From positions 17,633 through 81,632 of the forward strand of contig JSZA02000012.1 in assembly GCA_000785145.2 (NCBI GenBank): a DNA stretch of 64,000 nt. Reading direction: 5' to 3'. This document shows positions 26,701-37,026 of the stretch, one piece after another. The DNA comes from Candidatus Thiomargarita nelsonii (GTDB taxonomy: Bacteria; Pseudomonadota; Gammaproteobacteria; Beggiatoales; Beggiatoaceae). A program made the position numbers and the translations under genes. Each line of letters starts with the position of its first letter. Position 1 is the stretch's first letter. The notes beneath the pieces are model-generated. The model was not told where the DNA came from. It saw nothing but the letters and a program-made list of their open reading frames with translations, and ran no database searches.

Positions 26701-28469
26701 ACGCTTTTAAGAAATTCGTAAATTTTTGGTGCTAATTGTTGATCAATGCCGGGCACAGCAATTAAATCGTCCACGCCCGCTCGTAAGACACCTTGCATTC
26801 CGCCAAAATGATTGAGTAAATCTCGTCGCCGTTTAGGACCAATCCCTTCAATTTCTTCCAAAATGGAAGTGCGCCGCCTTTTTGCACGCCGCCTTCGATG
26901 AGCTGTGATAGCAAAACGGTGCGCTTCATCTCGTATTTGTTGGATAAGCAGCAGTGCCGCTGAATCTTTGGGCAATCTAAAGGCTGTATCAGCTAAAATC
27001 AAAGTTTCTAAGCCCGGTTGACGACCTTTGGCTATACCAATGATGCCTATATGGGTTAATTTTAATTCACTGAGTACACTTTCCGCTACCTTAACTTGTC
27101 CAAGCCCTCCATCAACAAAGAGTATATCAGGAAATTGTGTCTCTAAATGACTATAACGCCGTCTCAAAGCCTGTTCCATCGCGGCATAATCATCACCTGG
27201 GGTAATATTTTCAATATTAAAACGGCGATAATCTCTGTGGCGTGGTCCTTCAGCGTCAAACACAACACAAGATGCCACTGTCGCTTCGCCTTGGGTATGG
27301 CTAATATCAAAACATTCCATGCGCTGGGGTAAGCTTTCTAAATTGAGGGCAAGACGTAAGGCAGCCAAACGCTCACCATATTGACTCGGTTGGCGTTGTG
27401 CAAGACTGGTACGCGCATTTTCGAGTGCCATTTCCACCCACCGCGCCCGTATGCCCCGTACTCGTGAATGGATATGTACTTGTTGTCCACGCTGCTGGCT
27501 AATCACTTCGCTGAGCATCGCTATCTCTTCAATGTCTTGATTTAAAATAATTTCATTGGGAATATCCCGATCAGGTGCTAAATAATATTGAGGTAAAAAG
27601 GCAAGTAATAAGTTTTGAGGCGTTTGAGGGTGCTGAGAAAAAAAAGCTCGGCTTCCCATTTGTCGCCCATCACGTATCGTTAATAGCTGTACACATTGGC
27701 TGACTGCTGCAATAATGTCAATATTACCTTTGTCAATACTGACATATTGATGTGCTTGTATTTTTCTGATAGCTCGAATTTGATCACGAAACTTTGCCGC
27801 CTTTTCATACGCTAATTTTTCTTTAGCCGCATTCATTTTTTCGACTAAAGTTGTCATCACTGCCTGATTTTTTCCCTGTAAAAATAGTACAGCATGTTGC
27901 ACATCTTCTTGATAACTGGCTTCATCAATGAATCCGACACAGGGGGCAGTGCAGCGTTTAATTTGATATTGTAAACATGGGCGCGAGCGGTGACGAAAAA
28001 CACTTTCTTCACATTGACGAATCAGAAATAATGTTTGTAACAAATGTAAAGTTTTATGCACGGCGCGGCTGTCTGGATAAGGACCAAAATAACGCCCTTT
28101 TTGCTTACCACGACGACGACGATACAAAGTTAAACGAGGGAATGGGTGATCAGATAAGTATATATAAGGATAACTTTTGTCGTCGCGGAATAAAATATTA
28201 TAACGAGGCTGATGATATTTTATCAGGGTATTTTCGAGAATCAGGGCTTCATTTTCGGTATGCGTAACAGTGATTTCAATTTTGGCAATCTGGGCGACTA
28301 AAGCGCGGGTTTTAGGGGCTTGTGTTGTTTGCGTAAAATAACTGGCAAGCCGTTTTTTGAGATTGCGGGCTTTGCCCACGTACAAAACGGTGCCAGTATT
28401 ATTTAACATACAATAGACGCCCGGCTTATGAGTCAAAGTCGCCAGAAAGTCTTTTGGATTAAAATTCAA
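26697..28469 (-). CDS. uvrC: Excinuclease ABC subunit C
   Basis: A 590-residue nucleotide excision repair nuclease. It makes both incisions around a lesion after UvrAB loading. The N-terminal GIY-YIG domain reads PGVYCMLNNTGTVLYVGKAR (residues 16-35). A UvrB-binding segment lies near residue 200, the RNase H-like core contains MECFDISHTQGE and DILFVDGGLGQ, and the C-terminal tandem HhH region ends the protein. It is somewhat short but complete. It overlaps pgsA by 4 bp. Confidence 0.96.
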   Translation of the reverse strand: MNFNPKDFLATLTHKPGVYCMLNNTGTVLYVGKARNLKKRLASYFTQTTQAPKTRALVAQIAKIEITVTHTENEALILENTLIKYHQPRYNILFRDDKSYPYIYLSDHPFPRLTLYRRRRGKQKGRYFGPYPDSRAVHKTLHLLQTLFLIRQCEESVFRHRSRPCLQYQIKRCTAPCVGFIDEASYQEDVQHAVLFLQGKNQAVMTTLVEKMNAAKEKLAYEKAAKFRDQIRAIRKIQAHQYVSIDKGNIDIIAAVSQCVQLLTIRDGRQMGSRAFFSQHPQTPQNLLLAFLPQYYLAPDRDIPNEIILNQDIEEIAMLSEVISQQRGQQVHIHSRVRGIRARWVEMALENARTSLAQRQPSQYGERLAALRLALNLESLPQRMECFDISHTQGEATVASCVVFDAEGPRHRDYRRFNIENITPGDDYAAMEQALRRRYSHLETQFPDILFVDGGLGQVKVAESVLSELKLTHIGIIGIAKGRQPGLETLILADTAFRLPKDSAALLLIQQIRDEAHRFAITAHRRRRAKRRRTSILEEIEGIGPKRRRDLLNHFGGMQGVLRAGVDDLIAVPGIDQQLAPKIYEFLKSV

Positions 28470-28484
28470 TTTAAGCTTTCCAAA

Positions 28485-29894
28485 CTAAAGTTTGGACTCC
28501 TTTGGAAAATTTTGCTTGAGATAATTTTCTAATTCGTCAAGTAACTCAAGCTGTTGACTATCCAATGTACCCTCAATCCTCAATTTATCAATCTCTGTCA
28601 GTGCATCCAAAGGAGTAGTACGCTTTTTATTTTTAATATCTCGCAAAGCTTCACCCTTGACACGCCGCATATAATCCTCAAAATCTTTTGTCAACATAGT
28701 TGGCAAATTATCAGGATAATTTCGACAAAGTAAACGGCTCGCCAGTTGACGCATTTCAACATCCTGAAACAGGTTGACAATTTCGACTTTTTGAGACGCA
28801 GTATGAAATCGACGACATAATGCTTGTTCTTGCCCCGACAAAAACTCTTTTTGATAAAGTGCCGCATCTATATCTAAATCAGGGATTTTGGGATAGCTGA
28901 ATTCACGGTGATATTGGATAATCTTGTGAAAACGTTGCGTGTGAGACTGTAACCAATCCTTATTCTCCTCAACAATGGCTTGTCGTTCTTCGCCTAAATA
29001 TTCCCAATAACGCGGTTCGGGCGGTAATACAATATTAGGTTCACCATATTTTTTGCGAATAATCCAAGTCTTTTCTGGAGTCGTCTCACGCAAATCGGCG
29101 CGATCAAGGCGCAACCAAATGCTTTGATTTTTATAAGGTATTGAATGACCAATTAAAAGCACTGGCACTTGATATTGATTTTCTGCTCCATATTCATTGC
29201 TGATCATCAAAGCAATGCGATTACTACAGGCAATACTATGAAAAGAAACGGGTATTTTATTAATACGCTTCATATCCGTTTCTTTATTAAAAAAGCCATC
29301 CAAATACTGCCACATTTTGGGCTCTTTCAAAAAAAATTGTCGTGCCAATTCAAGGCTCGCTTCAACATCAATCATGGCATTATGCGCTTGCCCAGTCGCC
29401 AATTGATTAGCGGCATTGAGATGCTCTAGTCGCATCGTTGGCTTACCATCAATTTCAGACCAATTTAAAACCTCCTTTTTATATAAAAAAAACATAATAG
29501 TGATGGGGAGTAAATCTACACGACGACAAGCGTTTTTATATTGATGAGAATAAGGCGGGAGCAGATTGCGATGAAAACAAAAGCGTAGAAATTCGTCATC
29601 AAAAGTTGAGGAATTATAACCCAGACTAATAGTACCCTCTTGATTTATAAGACGATGTATCTGCGAAATCGCTTCAAACTCGCACACGCCCTGCATTGAC
29701 TGTTCAATAGAAATACGATGCGTTATTGTCGCTTCAGGCGACGGGATCACATCGGGGCGCAATTTAACGAGAATTTCATGCCGTTCAATTTCATTCAACG
29801 CTAAATCGGTGCGAATGGCGGCAAATTGCAACACTTGATCAAAAGCGGTGTTCAATCCTGTGGTTTCTAAATCGTAAAAAAGATATGTGTTCAT
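28485..29894 (-). CDS. sbcB: Exodeoxyribonuclease I
   Basis: A 469-residue 3'-5' single-strand DNA exonuclease. The start at 29894 gives MNTYLFYDLETTGLNTAFDQ, placing the DEDD ExoI motif (YDLETTG) at the N-terminus as in known SbcB. The open frame extends to 30059 but this extra part is encoded by an intergenic palindrome. ExoII is LGYNSSTFDDEFLR and ExoIII is AHNAMIDVEASLELA. The SH3-like and helical C-terminal domains follow. It works in mismatch repair and recombination, together with RecJ and others. Confidence 0.93.
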   Translation of the reverse strand: MNTYLFYDLETTGLNTAFDQVLQFAAIRTDLALNEIERHEILVKLRPDVIPSPEATITHRISIEQSMQGVCEFEAISQIHRLINQEGTISLGYNSSTFDDEFLRFCFHRNLLPPYSHQYKNACRRVDLLPITIMFFLYKKEVLNWSEIDGKPTMRLEHLNAANQLATGQAHNAMIDVEASLELARQFFLKEPKMWQYLDGFFNKETDMKRINKIPVSFHSIACSNRIALMISNEYGAENQYQVPVLLIGHSIPYKNQSIWLRLDRADLRETTPEKTWIIRKKYGEPNIVLPPEPRYWEYLGEERQAIVEENKDWLQSHTQRFHKIIQYHREFSYPKIPDLDIDAALYQKEFLSGQEQALCRRFHTASQKVEIVNLFQDVEMRQLASRLLCRNYPDNLPTMLTKDFEDYMRRVKGEALRDIKNKKRTTPLDALTEIDKLRIEGTLDSQQLELLDELENYLKQNFPKESKL

Positions 29895-29957
29895 AGTGTT
29901 TAAGTAGGACGTCCAAAATAAATTTTGGACTCCTAGTATATAAGTTTTGATGGGTAA

Positions 29958-30018
29958 TGTAGGGTGCGTCCTACGCACGCACCTTTTGAGCGTCAGGGTG
30001 CGTAGGACGCACCCTACA
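29958..30018. repeat. TGTAGGGTGCGTcctacgcac palindrome
   Basis: The ends TGTAGGGTGCGTCCTACGCA and its complement surround a short centre. A relative with GTAGGGTGGGTAGAGCG ends is at 45984. This is a dispersed intergenic palindrome located directly upstream of sbcB. Confidence 0.75.
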
Positions 30019-30079
30019 ACACTCATCAAAACAACCTTGACGATATAGTAGGAGTTCAAGATTTATCTTGAGCAAAAAA

Positions 30080-31745
<1,666 letters not shown>

Positions 31746-31780
31746 AATTGAAAATCCAAAATAAATAAAAAAAAATGTTG

Positions 31781-31812
31781 TTTCGGGAATGGAGCGTAGC
31801 GGATTTCCCGAA
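31781..31812. repeat. TTTCGGGAA...TTCCCGAAA palindrome
   Basis: GTTTCGGGAAT-centre-ATTTCCCGAAAC. The same family forms the tandem array at 35269 and the pair of palindromes at 60036. It lies just upstream of amgK. Confidence 0.7.
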
Positions 31813-32030
31813 ACCAAACCGTTGTTTAAACCATTTAATTGCTTGACACTCTAATAATACTTGAGCATAATACTCATGTATTTATTTTCTGATATACTTA
31901 TCTCTTTATAATATTGCAAGTCTGGATTATTTAAAGAAATCATAGCATTCATAAAATAAAATAAAGCAATTTAACAACAAGAATGCTAAACTGATTAATA
32001 CAATACTGAAAAACAGGGGAGAAAAAAAAT

Positions 32031-32894
32031 ATGTCATACGCGCTGACGTTAAATATGCAACTGGCAATACCGGGTGGGAGCATCGAAGGTTATGCCCAAG
32101 CGATTAAAGCTATTCCGATGCTCACACCAGAACAAGAACGCAAGTTAGCAGAACGTTTGCAGAGTGACAATGATATTGAAGCGGCACGTAAACTGGTTAT
32201 GTCACATCTGCGGTTTGTTATGCATATAGCATATAGCTATCGGGGATATGGTCTCCCACAATCAGATTTAATTCAAGAGGGCAATATTGGACTGATGAAA
32301 GCGGTAAAACGCTTTGACCCTACGGTCGGTGTGCGTTTGGTTTCGTTTGCAGTGCATTGGATACGTGCAGAAATCCATGAATATATTTTACGCAATTGGC
32401 GTATTGTTAAAGTGGCAACAACGAAATCTCAACGCAAATTGTTTTTTAATCTGCGTAGTGCAAAAAAGCGCTTGGGTTGGATGACTCAGGCTGAAATTGA
32501 TAAAATCGCTAACGATTTAGGGGTACCCATCAAAGATGTGCGGGAAATGGAAAAGCGCTTAGGTACACATGATATCGCGTTTGATGCACCTACCGATGCG
32601 GATGAAGAAACAGAAATACTCTGCCCTGCGGGTTATTTGGAAGATAATCGTTATGATCCGAGTATCCTCGTAGAACGACAAAATTGGAAAGATCATGGGC
32701 AGGGGGAATTGTACAAGGCTTTGCGAAAACTTGATCCCCGTAGCCAAGATATTTTGCAAAAGCGTTGGTTGAGTGAAGAAAAAATGACCTTACAAAGATT
32801 AGCAGAACATTATAAGGTATCAGCGGAGCGGATTCGTCAGATTGAGAGCAACGCGATGAAAAAACTTAGAAAAAGTATTCTTTTATTTGCGTGA
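32031..32894 (+). CDS. rpoH: RNA polymerase heat-shock sigma factor (sigma-32)
   Basis: A 287-residue group 3 sigma factor. Region 2 reads [19 protein letters not shown] and [21 protein letters not shown], with the -10 recognition helix. The RpoH-box type segment [17 protein letters not shown] is specific for sigma-32. Region 4 ends [20 protein letters not shown], the -35 recognition helix. ATG 32031 is preceded by a GGGGAG ribosome binding site (32014-32020). It directs transcription of chaperone and protease genes under protein-folding stress. The usual upstream ftsX is not next to it. Confidence 0.95.
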   Translation: MSYALTLNMQLAIPGGSIEGYAQAIKAIPMLTPEQERKLAERLQSDNDIEAARKLVMSHLRFVMHIAYSYRGYGLPQSDLIQEGNIGLMKAVKRFDPTVGVRLVSFAVHWIRAEIHEYILRNWRIVKVATTKSQRKLFFNLRSAKKRLGWMTQAEIDKIANDLGVPIKDVREMEKRLGTHDIAFDAPTDADEETEILCPAGYLEDNRYDPSILVERQNWKDHGQGELYKALRKLDPRSQDILQKRWLSEEKMTLQRLAEHYKVSAERIRQIESNAMKKLRKSILLFA

Positions 32895-32926
32895 ATCTAA
32901 GTATTTTCTCTCCCCCAATCCCCCGA

Positions 32927-32962
32927 AAAAAAATACGATTTCTTTAAGAAATAGTATTTTTA
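32927..32962. terminator. Bidirectional hairpin terminator
   Basis: AAAATACGATTTCTTTAAGAAATAGTATTTTT forms a hairpin with A and T tracts between the convergent rpoH (stop 32894) and ybeD (stop 32971) genes. Confidence 0.6.
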
Positions 32963-32970
32963 AGGAGGAA

Positions 32971-33234
32971 TTATAATACCATCACCACCCGCTCATGACC
33001 ACTCAATTCTGTATATAAAGCATCCAATTGTATGCGACTTTGAGCAGTGATGGCGACTGTGACTGACATATATTTGCCACCCTTGCTGCTACGTGTCGTC
33101 ACCGCTCCTAAATCCTGACAATGACGGCGCACAATTTTTACAATTAAAACCTCAAAATCATCAGCGGATTTTCCCATAACTTTAAGGGAAAATTCGCAAG
33201 GAAAATCAAATAAATCAATATCCTCATCATTCAT
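32971..33234 (-). CDS. ybeD: DUF493 (YbeD-like) family protein
   Basis: An 87-residue protein of the UPF0250 family. The ATG at 33234 gives MNDEDIDLFDFPCEFSLKVM, matching the family's start (the open frame continues upstream inside dat). The small alpha-beta ACT-like fold and the GKYMSVTVAITAQSR segment are typical. It is a possible allosteric regulator near dacA and lipB in many gammaproteobacteria. The start lies inside dat with an 8-bp overlap, so it is the last gene of the elongasome operon here. Molecular role unknown. Confidence 0.88.
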   Translation of the reverse strand: MNDEDIDLFDFPCEFSLKVMGKSADDFEVLIVKIVRRHCQDLGAVTTRSSKGGKYMSVTVAITAQSRIQLDALYTELSGHERVVMVL

Positions 33235-34075
33235 GGGAATTTTTTCGTAATTTCTGTTTATAATCCTGATAAATTTGCCAAACTTCTGTCCACACCGGGC
33301 CAGGTTTTCCCATTCCAACGGTTTTATCATCAAGCGTAATCACTGGCAAAATTTCACGGGTAGAACTCGTCAACCAAATTTCATCTGCTGAACGCAATTG
33401 AGCTTCCGATATTGAAGCTTCTCGACAGGGGAGTTGAGCACCAAGCATCGCCTCAAGCATTAAATCGCGGGTAATCCCCGGTAAAATAAATTGGCTTTTG
33501 GGTGGCGTGATAGCGATACCGTCATCAACGACAAATACGTTACTCGCCGCCCCTTCCATGACATAACCCTCACGAATTAATATTGTCTCAACCGCACCGA
33601 CTTCAATCGCTTGCCGACGTAATAAGACGTTAGCGAGTAGATCGATTGATTTGATATCGCAGCGTTGCCAGCGGATGTCTGCACTGGTGATCGCTTTCAC
33701 ACCGCTAGAGGGAGGCGCTACTATCATCGGTTCACTCATGATCAAAACGGTCGGCACAACTTGCTCTGGAAAATTGTGATTACGTTTTGCGGGACCGCGT
33801 GTGACTTGTAAATAAACGCTCTGATCGCCCCCATTATTGCGAACAACGATGGTTTCCAAATTTTCAATCCACGCTTGATGAGTTAATGGATTAGCTAATT
33901 TGATACTTTTTAGGCTATTGTTTAAACGCTGTAAATGTTCTTCCAGCCTAAAAAGGCGACCGGCATAAACTGGGAGCACTTCATATACGCCGTCACCGAA
34001 AATAAAGCCTCGATCTAGAACGGGTACCCGCGCTTCAGAAAGAGGCAAAAATTCGCCATTGAGATAAACGATCAT
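33227..34075 (-). CDS. dat: D-amino acid aminotransferase (class IV, PLP)
   Basis: A 282-residue class IV aminotransferase. MIVYLNGEFLPLSEARVPVLDRGFIFGDGVYEVLPV is the typical start (split here: the opening is MIVYLNGEFLPL, then DRGFIFGDGVYE). VILIREGYVMEGAASNVFVV is split by the PLP-phosphate-binding residues, and LLANVLLRRQAIE carries the region near the catalytic Lys; the exact Schiff-base Lys (in CDIKSIDLL) is residue-adjacent. It makes D-alanine or D-glutamate for the cell wall. The ATG overlaps the dacA stop by 4 bp, a common dacA-dat-ybeD order. Confidence 0.9.
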   Translation of the reverse strand: MIVYLNGEFLPLSEARVPVLDRGFIFGDGVYEVLPVYAGRLFRLEEHLQRLNNSLKSIKLANPLTHQAWIENLETIVVRNNGGDQSVYLQVTRGPAKRNHNFPEQVVPTVLIMSEPMIVAPPSSGVKAITSADIRWQRCDIKSIDLLANVLLRRQAIEVGAVETILIREGYVMEGAASNVFVVDDGIAITPPKSQFILPGITRDLMLEAMLGAQLPCREASISEAQLRSADEIWLTSSTREILPVITLDDKTVGMGKPGPVWTEVWQIYQDYKQKLRKNSHE

Positions 34076-35223
34076 AGTTGTTTAACAAAAAAAAGTAAAA
34101 TGGAATCTTTCAACCTATTCCAAAGATTACCCTCTTCAATGGAAGAGAGCGCAACAAGAGGACGTTCTAAAATCACTTTATCTTTATTATCTTTATCAGC
34201 GAAACTAATTTTTAATGTGCCGTAGGTTTCGCCAGCCACAAGGGGTGCCATAATGTGTTTATCAATGTATAACTTTGCCTTCAAATTTTTATATTGACCT
34301 TTAGGCAAGGTGAGGTATAAGGGATTTTCTAGTCCGAGTTGCAGTTGCTCCTGATTGCCTTGCCATACTCTTTCCGTATCAAGGACTTGGTGCGCTTTAT
34401 ATAGGAGGTGGGTTTCAAAGAAGTGAAAACCGTAGTTAAGCATTTCTTCGCTATCACTGTGCCGCTTTTTTTTGGTTTCAGCACCCACTACAACTGAAAT
34501 CAAGCGCATTTTGCCACGCTTAGCAGAGGCGATCAGACAGTAACCGGCGGCCCTGGTGTAACCCGTTTTTATCCCATCCACGGTGGGATCGCGCCATAAT
34601 AACCCATTACGATTGTGCTGTTTGATATTGTTATAAGTAAATTCAAGCACTGAATACCAATGATAATACTCTGGAAAATCGAGTATCAGGGCTCGCGCTA
34701 ATCGCACAAGATCATGGGCAGTGGTGATTGTTGGTTGTTCATTAGGGAGCCCCGTACTGTTTGTAAAATGGCTATTGGTTAAGCCGAGGCGTTGAGCTTC
34801 TTGATTCATCAAAGCCACAAAAGCATCCTCTGTCCCCGCGACAAATTCGGCGAGGGCGACACTTGCATCATTACCTGATTGAATAATCATGCCTTTGATT
34901 AAATCTTCTAGTGGGACACGCTTACCCACTTCGATATACATTTTTGAACCTTGCATACGCCATGCTTTTTCACTGATTAGAACAGTGTCAGTGAGTTTAA
35001 TTTTACCCGCCTGAAGTTTCTTAAACACTAAATAGGCGGTCATCAATTTGGTCAGACTGGCAGGCTCAAGACGCTGATCCGCGTTTTGTTTCATGAGCAC
35101 TTTTCCGCTGTAAAAATCTTGTAATATGTAAGCAGGAGCGGATAGCTCAGGGGGAGTCAAGTCAACTTGAGCTTGAGTGAGGATAGGCAGGCTAACGAGT
35201 AGTAAGATTCTTAATATTTTCAT
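34072..35223 (-). CDS. dacA: D-alanyl-D-alanine carboxypeptidase (PBP5/6 type)
   Basis: A 383-residue low-molecular-weight penicillin-binding protein. Residues 1-18 form a signal peptide (MKILRILLLVSLPILTQA). The catalytic set is complete: SLTK (SxxK), SGN, and KTG (IKTGYTRAAG). A C-terminal beta domain and amphipathic helix (NLWNRLKDSILLFFVKQL) would anchor it to the outer face of the inner membrane. It trims the terminal D-Ala from peptidoglycan pentapeptides. Four TAACTGA heptamers end two bases before the ATG, where a ribosome binding site would be expected; none is visible otherwise. Confidence 0.95.
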   Translation of the reverse strand: MKILRILLLVSLPILTQAQVDLTPPELSAPAYILQDFYSGKVLMKQNADQRLEPASLTKLMTAYLVFKKLQAGKIKLTDTVLISEKAWRMQGSKMYIEVGKRVPLEDLIKGMIIQSGNDASVALAEFVAGTEDAFVALMNQEAQRLGLTNSHFTNSTGLPNEQPTITTAHDLVRLARALILDFPEYYHWYSVLEFTYNNIKQHNRNGLLWRDPTVDGIKTGYTRAAGYCLIASAKRGKMRLISVVVGAETKKKRHSDSEEMLNYGFHFFETHLLYKAHQVLDTERVWQGNQEQLQLGLENPLYLTLPKGQYKNLKAKLYIDKHIMAPLVAGETYGTLKISFADKDNKDKVILERPLVALSSIEEGNLWNRLKDSILLFFVKQL

Positions 35224-35225
35224 GT

Positions 35226-35253
35226 TCAGTTATCAGTTATCAGTTATCAGTTA
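35226..35253 (-). promoter_or_regulatory. Four tandem TAACTGA heptamers before dacA
   Basis: On the coding strand the four exact TAACTGA copies end two bases before the dacA ATG, taking the place of a normal Shine-Dalgarno sequence. Intergenic TAACTGA direct repeats have been reported as abundant in marine Beggiatoaceae and proposed to regulate translation or transcription (recalled from the literature). A single TAACTGA also lies between fthC and suhB (near 60985). Confidence 0.8.
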
Positions 35254-35268
35254 TCAATAATTTCATTG

Positions 35269-35443
35269 TTTCGGGAATGAGGTACGATTTCCCGAAACTC
35301 AGTCGCCACAACGGTTTAGCTTCGCTTATTGCGTTGTTTCGGGAATGAGGTACGATTTCCCGAAACTCAGTCGCCACAACGATTTAGCTTCGCTTATTGC
35401 GTTGTTTCGGGAATGAGGTACGATTTCCCGAAACTCAGTCGCC
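35269..35443. repeat. 68-bp tandem repeat of the TTTCGGGAA palindrome
   Basis: Copies start at 35269, 35337 and 35405, exactly 68 bp apart. The first two are complete and nearly identical, the third ends at about 35443. Each contains GTTTCGGGAATGAGGTACGA followed by TTTCCCGAAAC. It fills the gap between dacA and rlpA. Confidence 0.85.
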
Positions 35444-35460
35444 AATTGGCGAAGGTATTG

Positions 35461-35997
35461 TTATTGGCCACGCACTTCAACAGCTTGCAATGGATTTTCA
35501 TCCAAGCCAAGACGACGTGCAGCCCAATAAGAGAGTTTAATCAAAAACGGCTCCTCGTCAAAACGATCATTGATTGTCACCACCACACTTTTACCAGTGC
35601 GGATATTTTTCACCTTAACCTGCGCCAATAGCGGCAAACTAGCATGTGCTGCCGTCATCCCGTATAGATCGTAAATTTGACCGCTGGCCGTTTTAGTACC
35701 ATGAGCGGCAAAGCCGTACCAAGAAGCAGTCCCCTGCGCCACATAGTTAGCTACCCTCTCTTTTTTTTCCAGTGACGTTTTTTTCAATGATTCTGAAGAG
35801 AGAGGCAATGCGACAGGCAGCACTTCAATCTCTTCTTCTACGGGTACCACGATTTCCGGTTGCGAAGGGGGAACGACAAGCGGTGCAGACGTTTTTTCCA
35901 GTAATGGCAATGTGTCTGTCGCATTATCGTGAGAAACAACTGTGCAAGCCGCGAGTAAGCTGACTGCTATGAGCGAGAACTTACCGGGTTTGTTCAT
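35461..35997 (-). CDS. rlpA: RlpA-like lipoprotein (septal ring lytic transglycosylase family)
   Basis: About 178 residues from ATG 35997. It has a lipoprotein signal (MNKPGKFSLIAVSLLAAC, Cys as lipid site), a Pro-rich linker, and a double-psi beta-barrel (GTASWYGFAAHGTKTASGQI, then LYGMTAAHASLP and VVVTINDRF). In RlpA the Glu of 'SGE-YD' is thought catalytic; here it is Gln (SGQIYD). The usual DRGP is DRFD. The His of TAAH and the Asp of NDR remain. It may bind rather than cleave denuded glycan. No SPOR domain. It overlaps the mltB end by 17 bp. Confidence 0.85.
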   Translation of the reverse strand: MNKPGKFSLIAVSLLAACTVVSHDNATDTLPLLEKTSAPLVVPPSQPEIVVPVEEEIEVLPVALPLSSESLKKTSLEKKERVANYVAQGTASWYGFAAHGTKTASGQIYDLYGMTAAHASLPLLAQVKVKNIRTGKSVVVTINDRFDEEPFLIKLSYWAARRLGLDENPLQAVEVRGQ

Positions 35998-36961
35998 AAC
36001 GATTAGCAATCTCCTCTGCTAGCTGAAAAACCGCCATAGCATAATGTTTACTGTGATTATAACGAGTAATCACATAATAATTTTTGAACCCCACCCAATA
36101 AGCGGTTCCAATTTTAGTTTCCAAATCAATAAACATACTGGGCGTGTTATCTGCTTCATCACCCTGATAGCGTAAACCCATTTGCTTGAGTTGTTGTAAA
36201 GTATATTGCGGTTCAAACGCCAGACTCAACAACTTTTCCACCGCCTTAGTCTCTACTTGGGTCGCCTTAATTACTGGTTGTCCTGTTTCCCAACCAAAAC
36301 GATGAAAATAGTTAGCAACACTGCCTATGGCATCAACATTATTTGTCCAGATATTACGTTTACCATCGCCATCAAAATCTACCGCATAACGACGAAAACT
36401 GCTAGGCATAAATTGCCCTATTCCCATCGCGCCAGCATAAGAGCCTTTTTGTGCTAATGGATTCAATTTTTCTTCGCGCGTTAATAACAAATAATGTTCT
36501 AATTCTGAACGAAAAAAATCAGCACGTCTTGGATAGTGAAAAGCCAAAGTTTTGAGAGCGTCAATAACGCGAAAATTCCCCTTATTTTTGCCATAGAGAG
36601 TTTCTACCCCAATGATAGCGACAATAATTTCTGGGGGTACGCCATAAGTAGCTTTAGCTCGCTTGAGCGCTTTTACATTTTCTTTCCAAAAATTAACACC
36701 GCCATTAATACGCTTATCCTTGATAAATATCAACCGATATTCATACCAAGGTTTTGCTTTACCGGCAGGACGGGACATCGCTTTGAGAATACTTTTTTTG
36801 ACCTTCGCTTTATTAAGCAATTGGGTCAAATCAGATTTATCAAAAGCATGTTCTTCAACCATCCTATCAATAAACGTTTCTTGGCTGACGACTTCGGCAG
36901 TCACGTTGAAACTGCAAAAAAATAACAAAGCGAATTGAATATAAACTTGATAATGTTTCAT
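35981..36961 (-). CDS. mltB: Membrane-bound lytic murein transglycosylase B
   Basis: A 326-residue MltB-type enzyme. Residues 1-22 are a hydrophobic signal (MKHYQVYIQFALLFFCSFNV); there is no clear lipobox, so it may be a soluble periplasmic form. The catalytic Glu lies in AIIGVETLYGKNKGNFRV, and the EF-hand-like region follows in VDFDGDGKRNIW. GAMGIGQFMPSSFRRYA is the substrate-groove motif. It cleaves glycan strands to make 1,6-anhydro-MurNAc, feeding the recycling route of AmgK and MurU encoded elsewhere in this window. Confidence 0.94.
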   Translation of the reverse strand: MKHYQVYIQFALLFFCSFNVTAEVVSQETFIDRMVEEHAFDKSDLTQLLNKAKVKKSILKAMSRPAGKAKPWYEYRLIFIKDKRINGGVNFWKENVKALKRAKATYGVPPEIIVAIIGVETLYGKNKGNFRVIDALKTLAFHYPRRADFFRSELEHYLLLTREEKLNPLAQKGSYAGAMGIGQFMPSSFRRYAVDFDGDGKRNIWTNNVDAIGSVANYFHRFGWETGQPVIKATQVETKAVEKLLSLAFEPQYTLQQLKQMGLRYQGDEADNTPSMFIDLETKIGTAYWVGFKNYYVITRYNHSKHYAMAVFQLAEEIANRYEQTR

Positions 36962-37026
36962 TGAAAATGCTTTTAGAATTTTAGATTAGATTAAAGGAGT
37001 CCAAGATTTATCTTGGACATCTGGAA

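Noticed and set aside
28485..30059. Long N-terminal extension of SbcB
   Set aside because: The 55 extra residues derive from the 29958-30018 palindrome; the ExoI motif fits a start at 29894.
35329..35631. 100-residue plus-strand frame
   Set aside because: It is made of tandem palindromic repeats and antisense rlpA.
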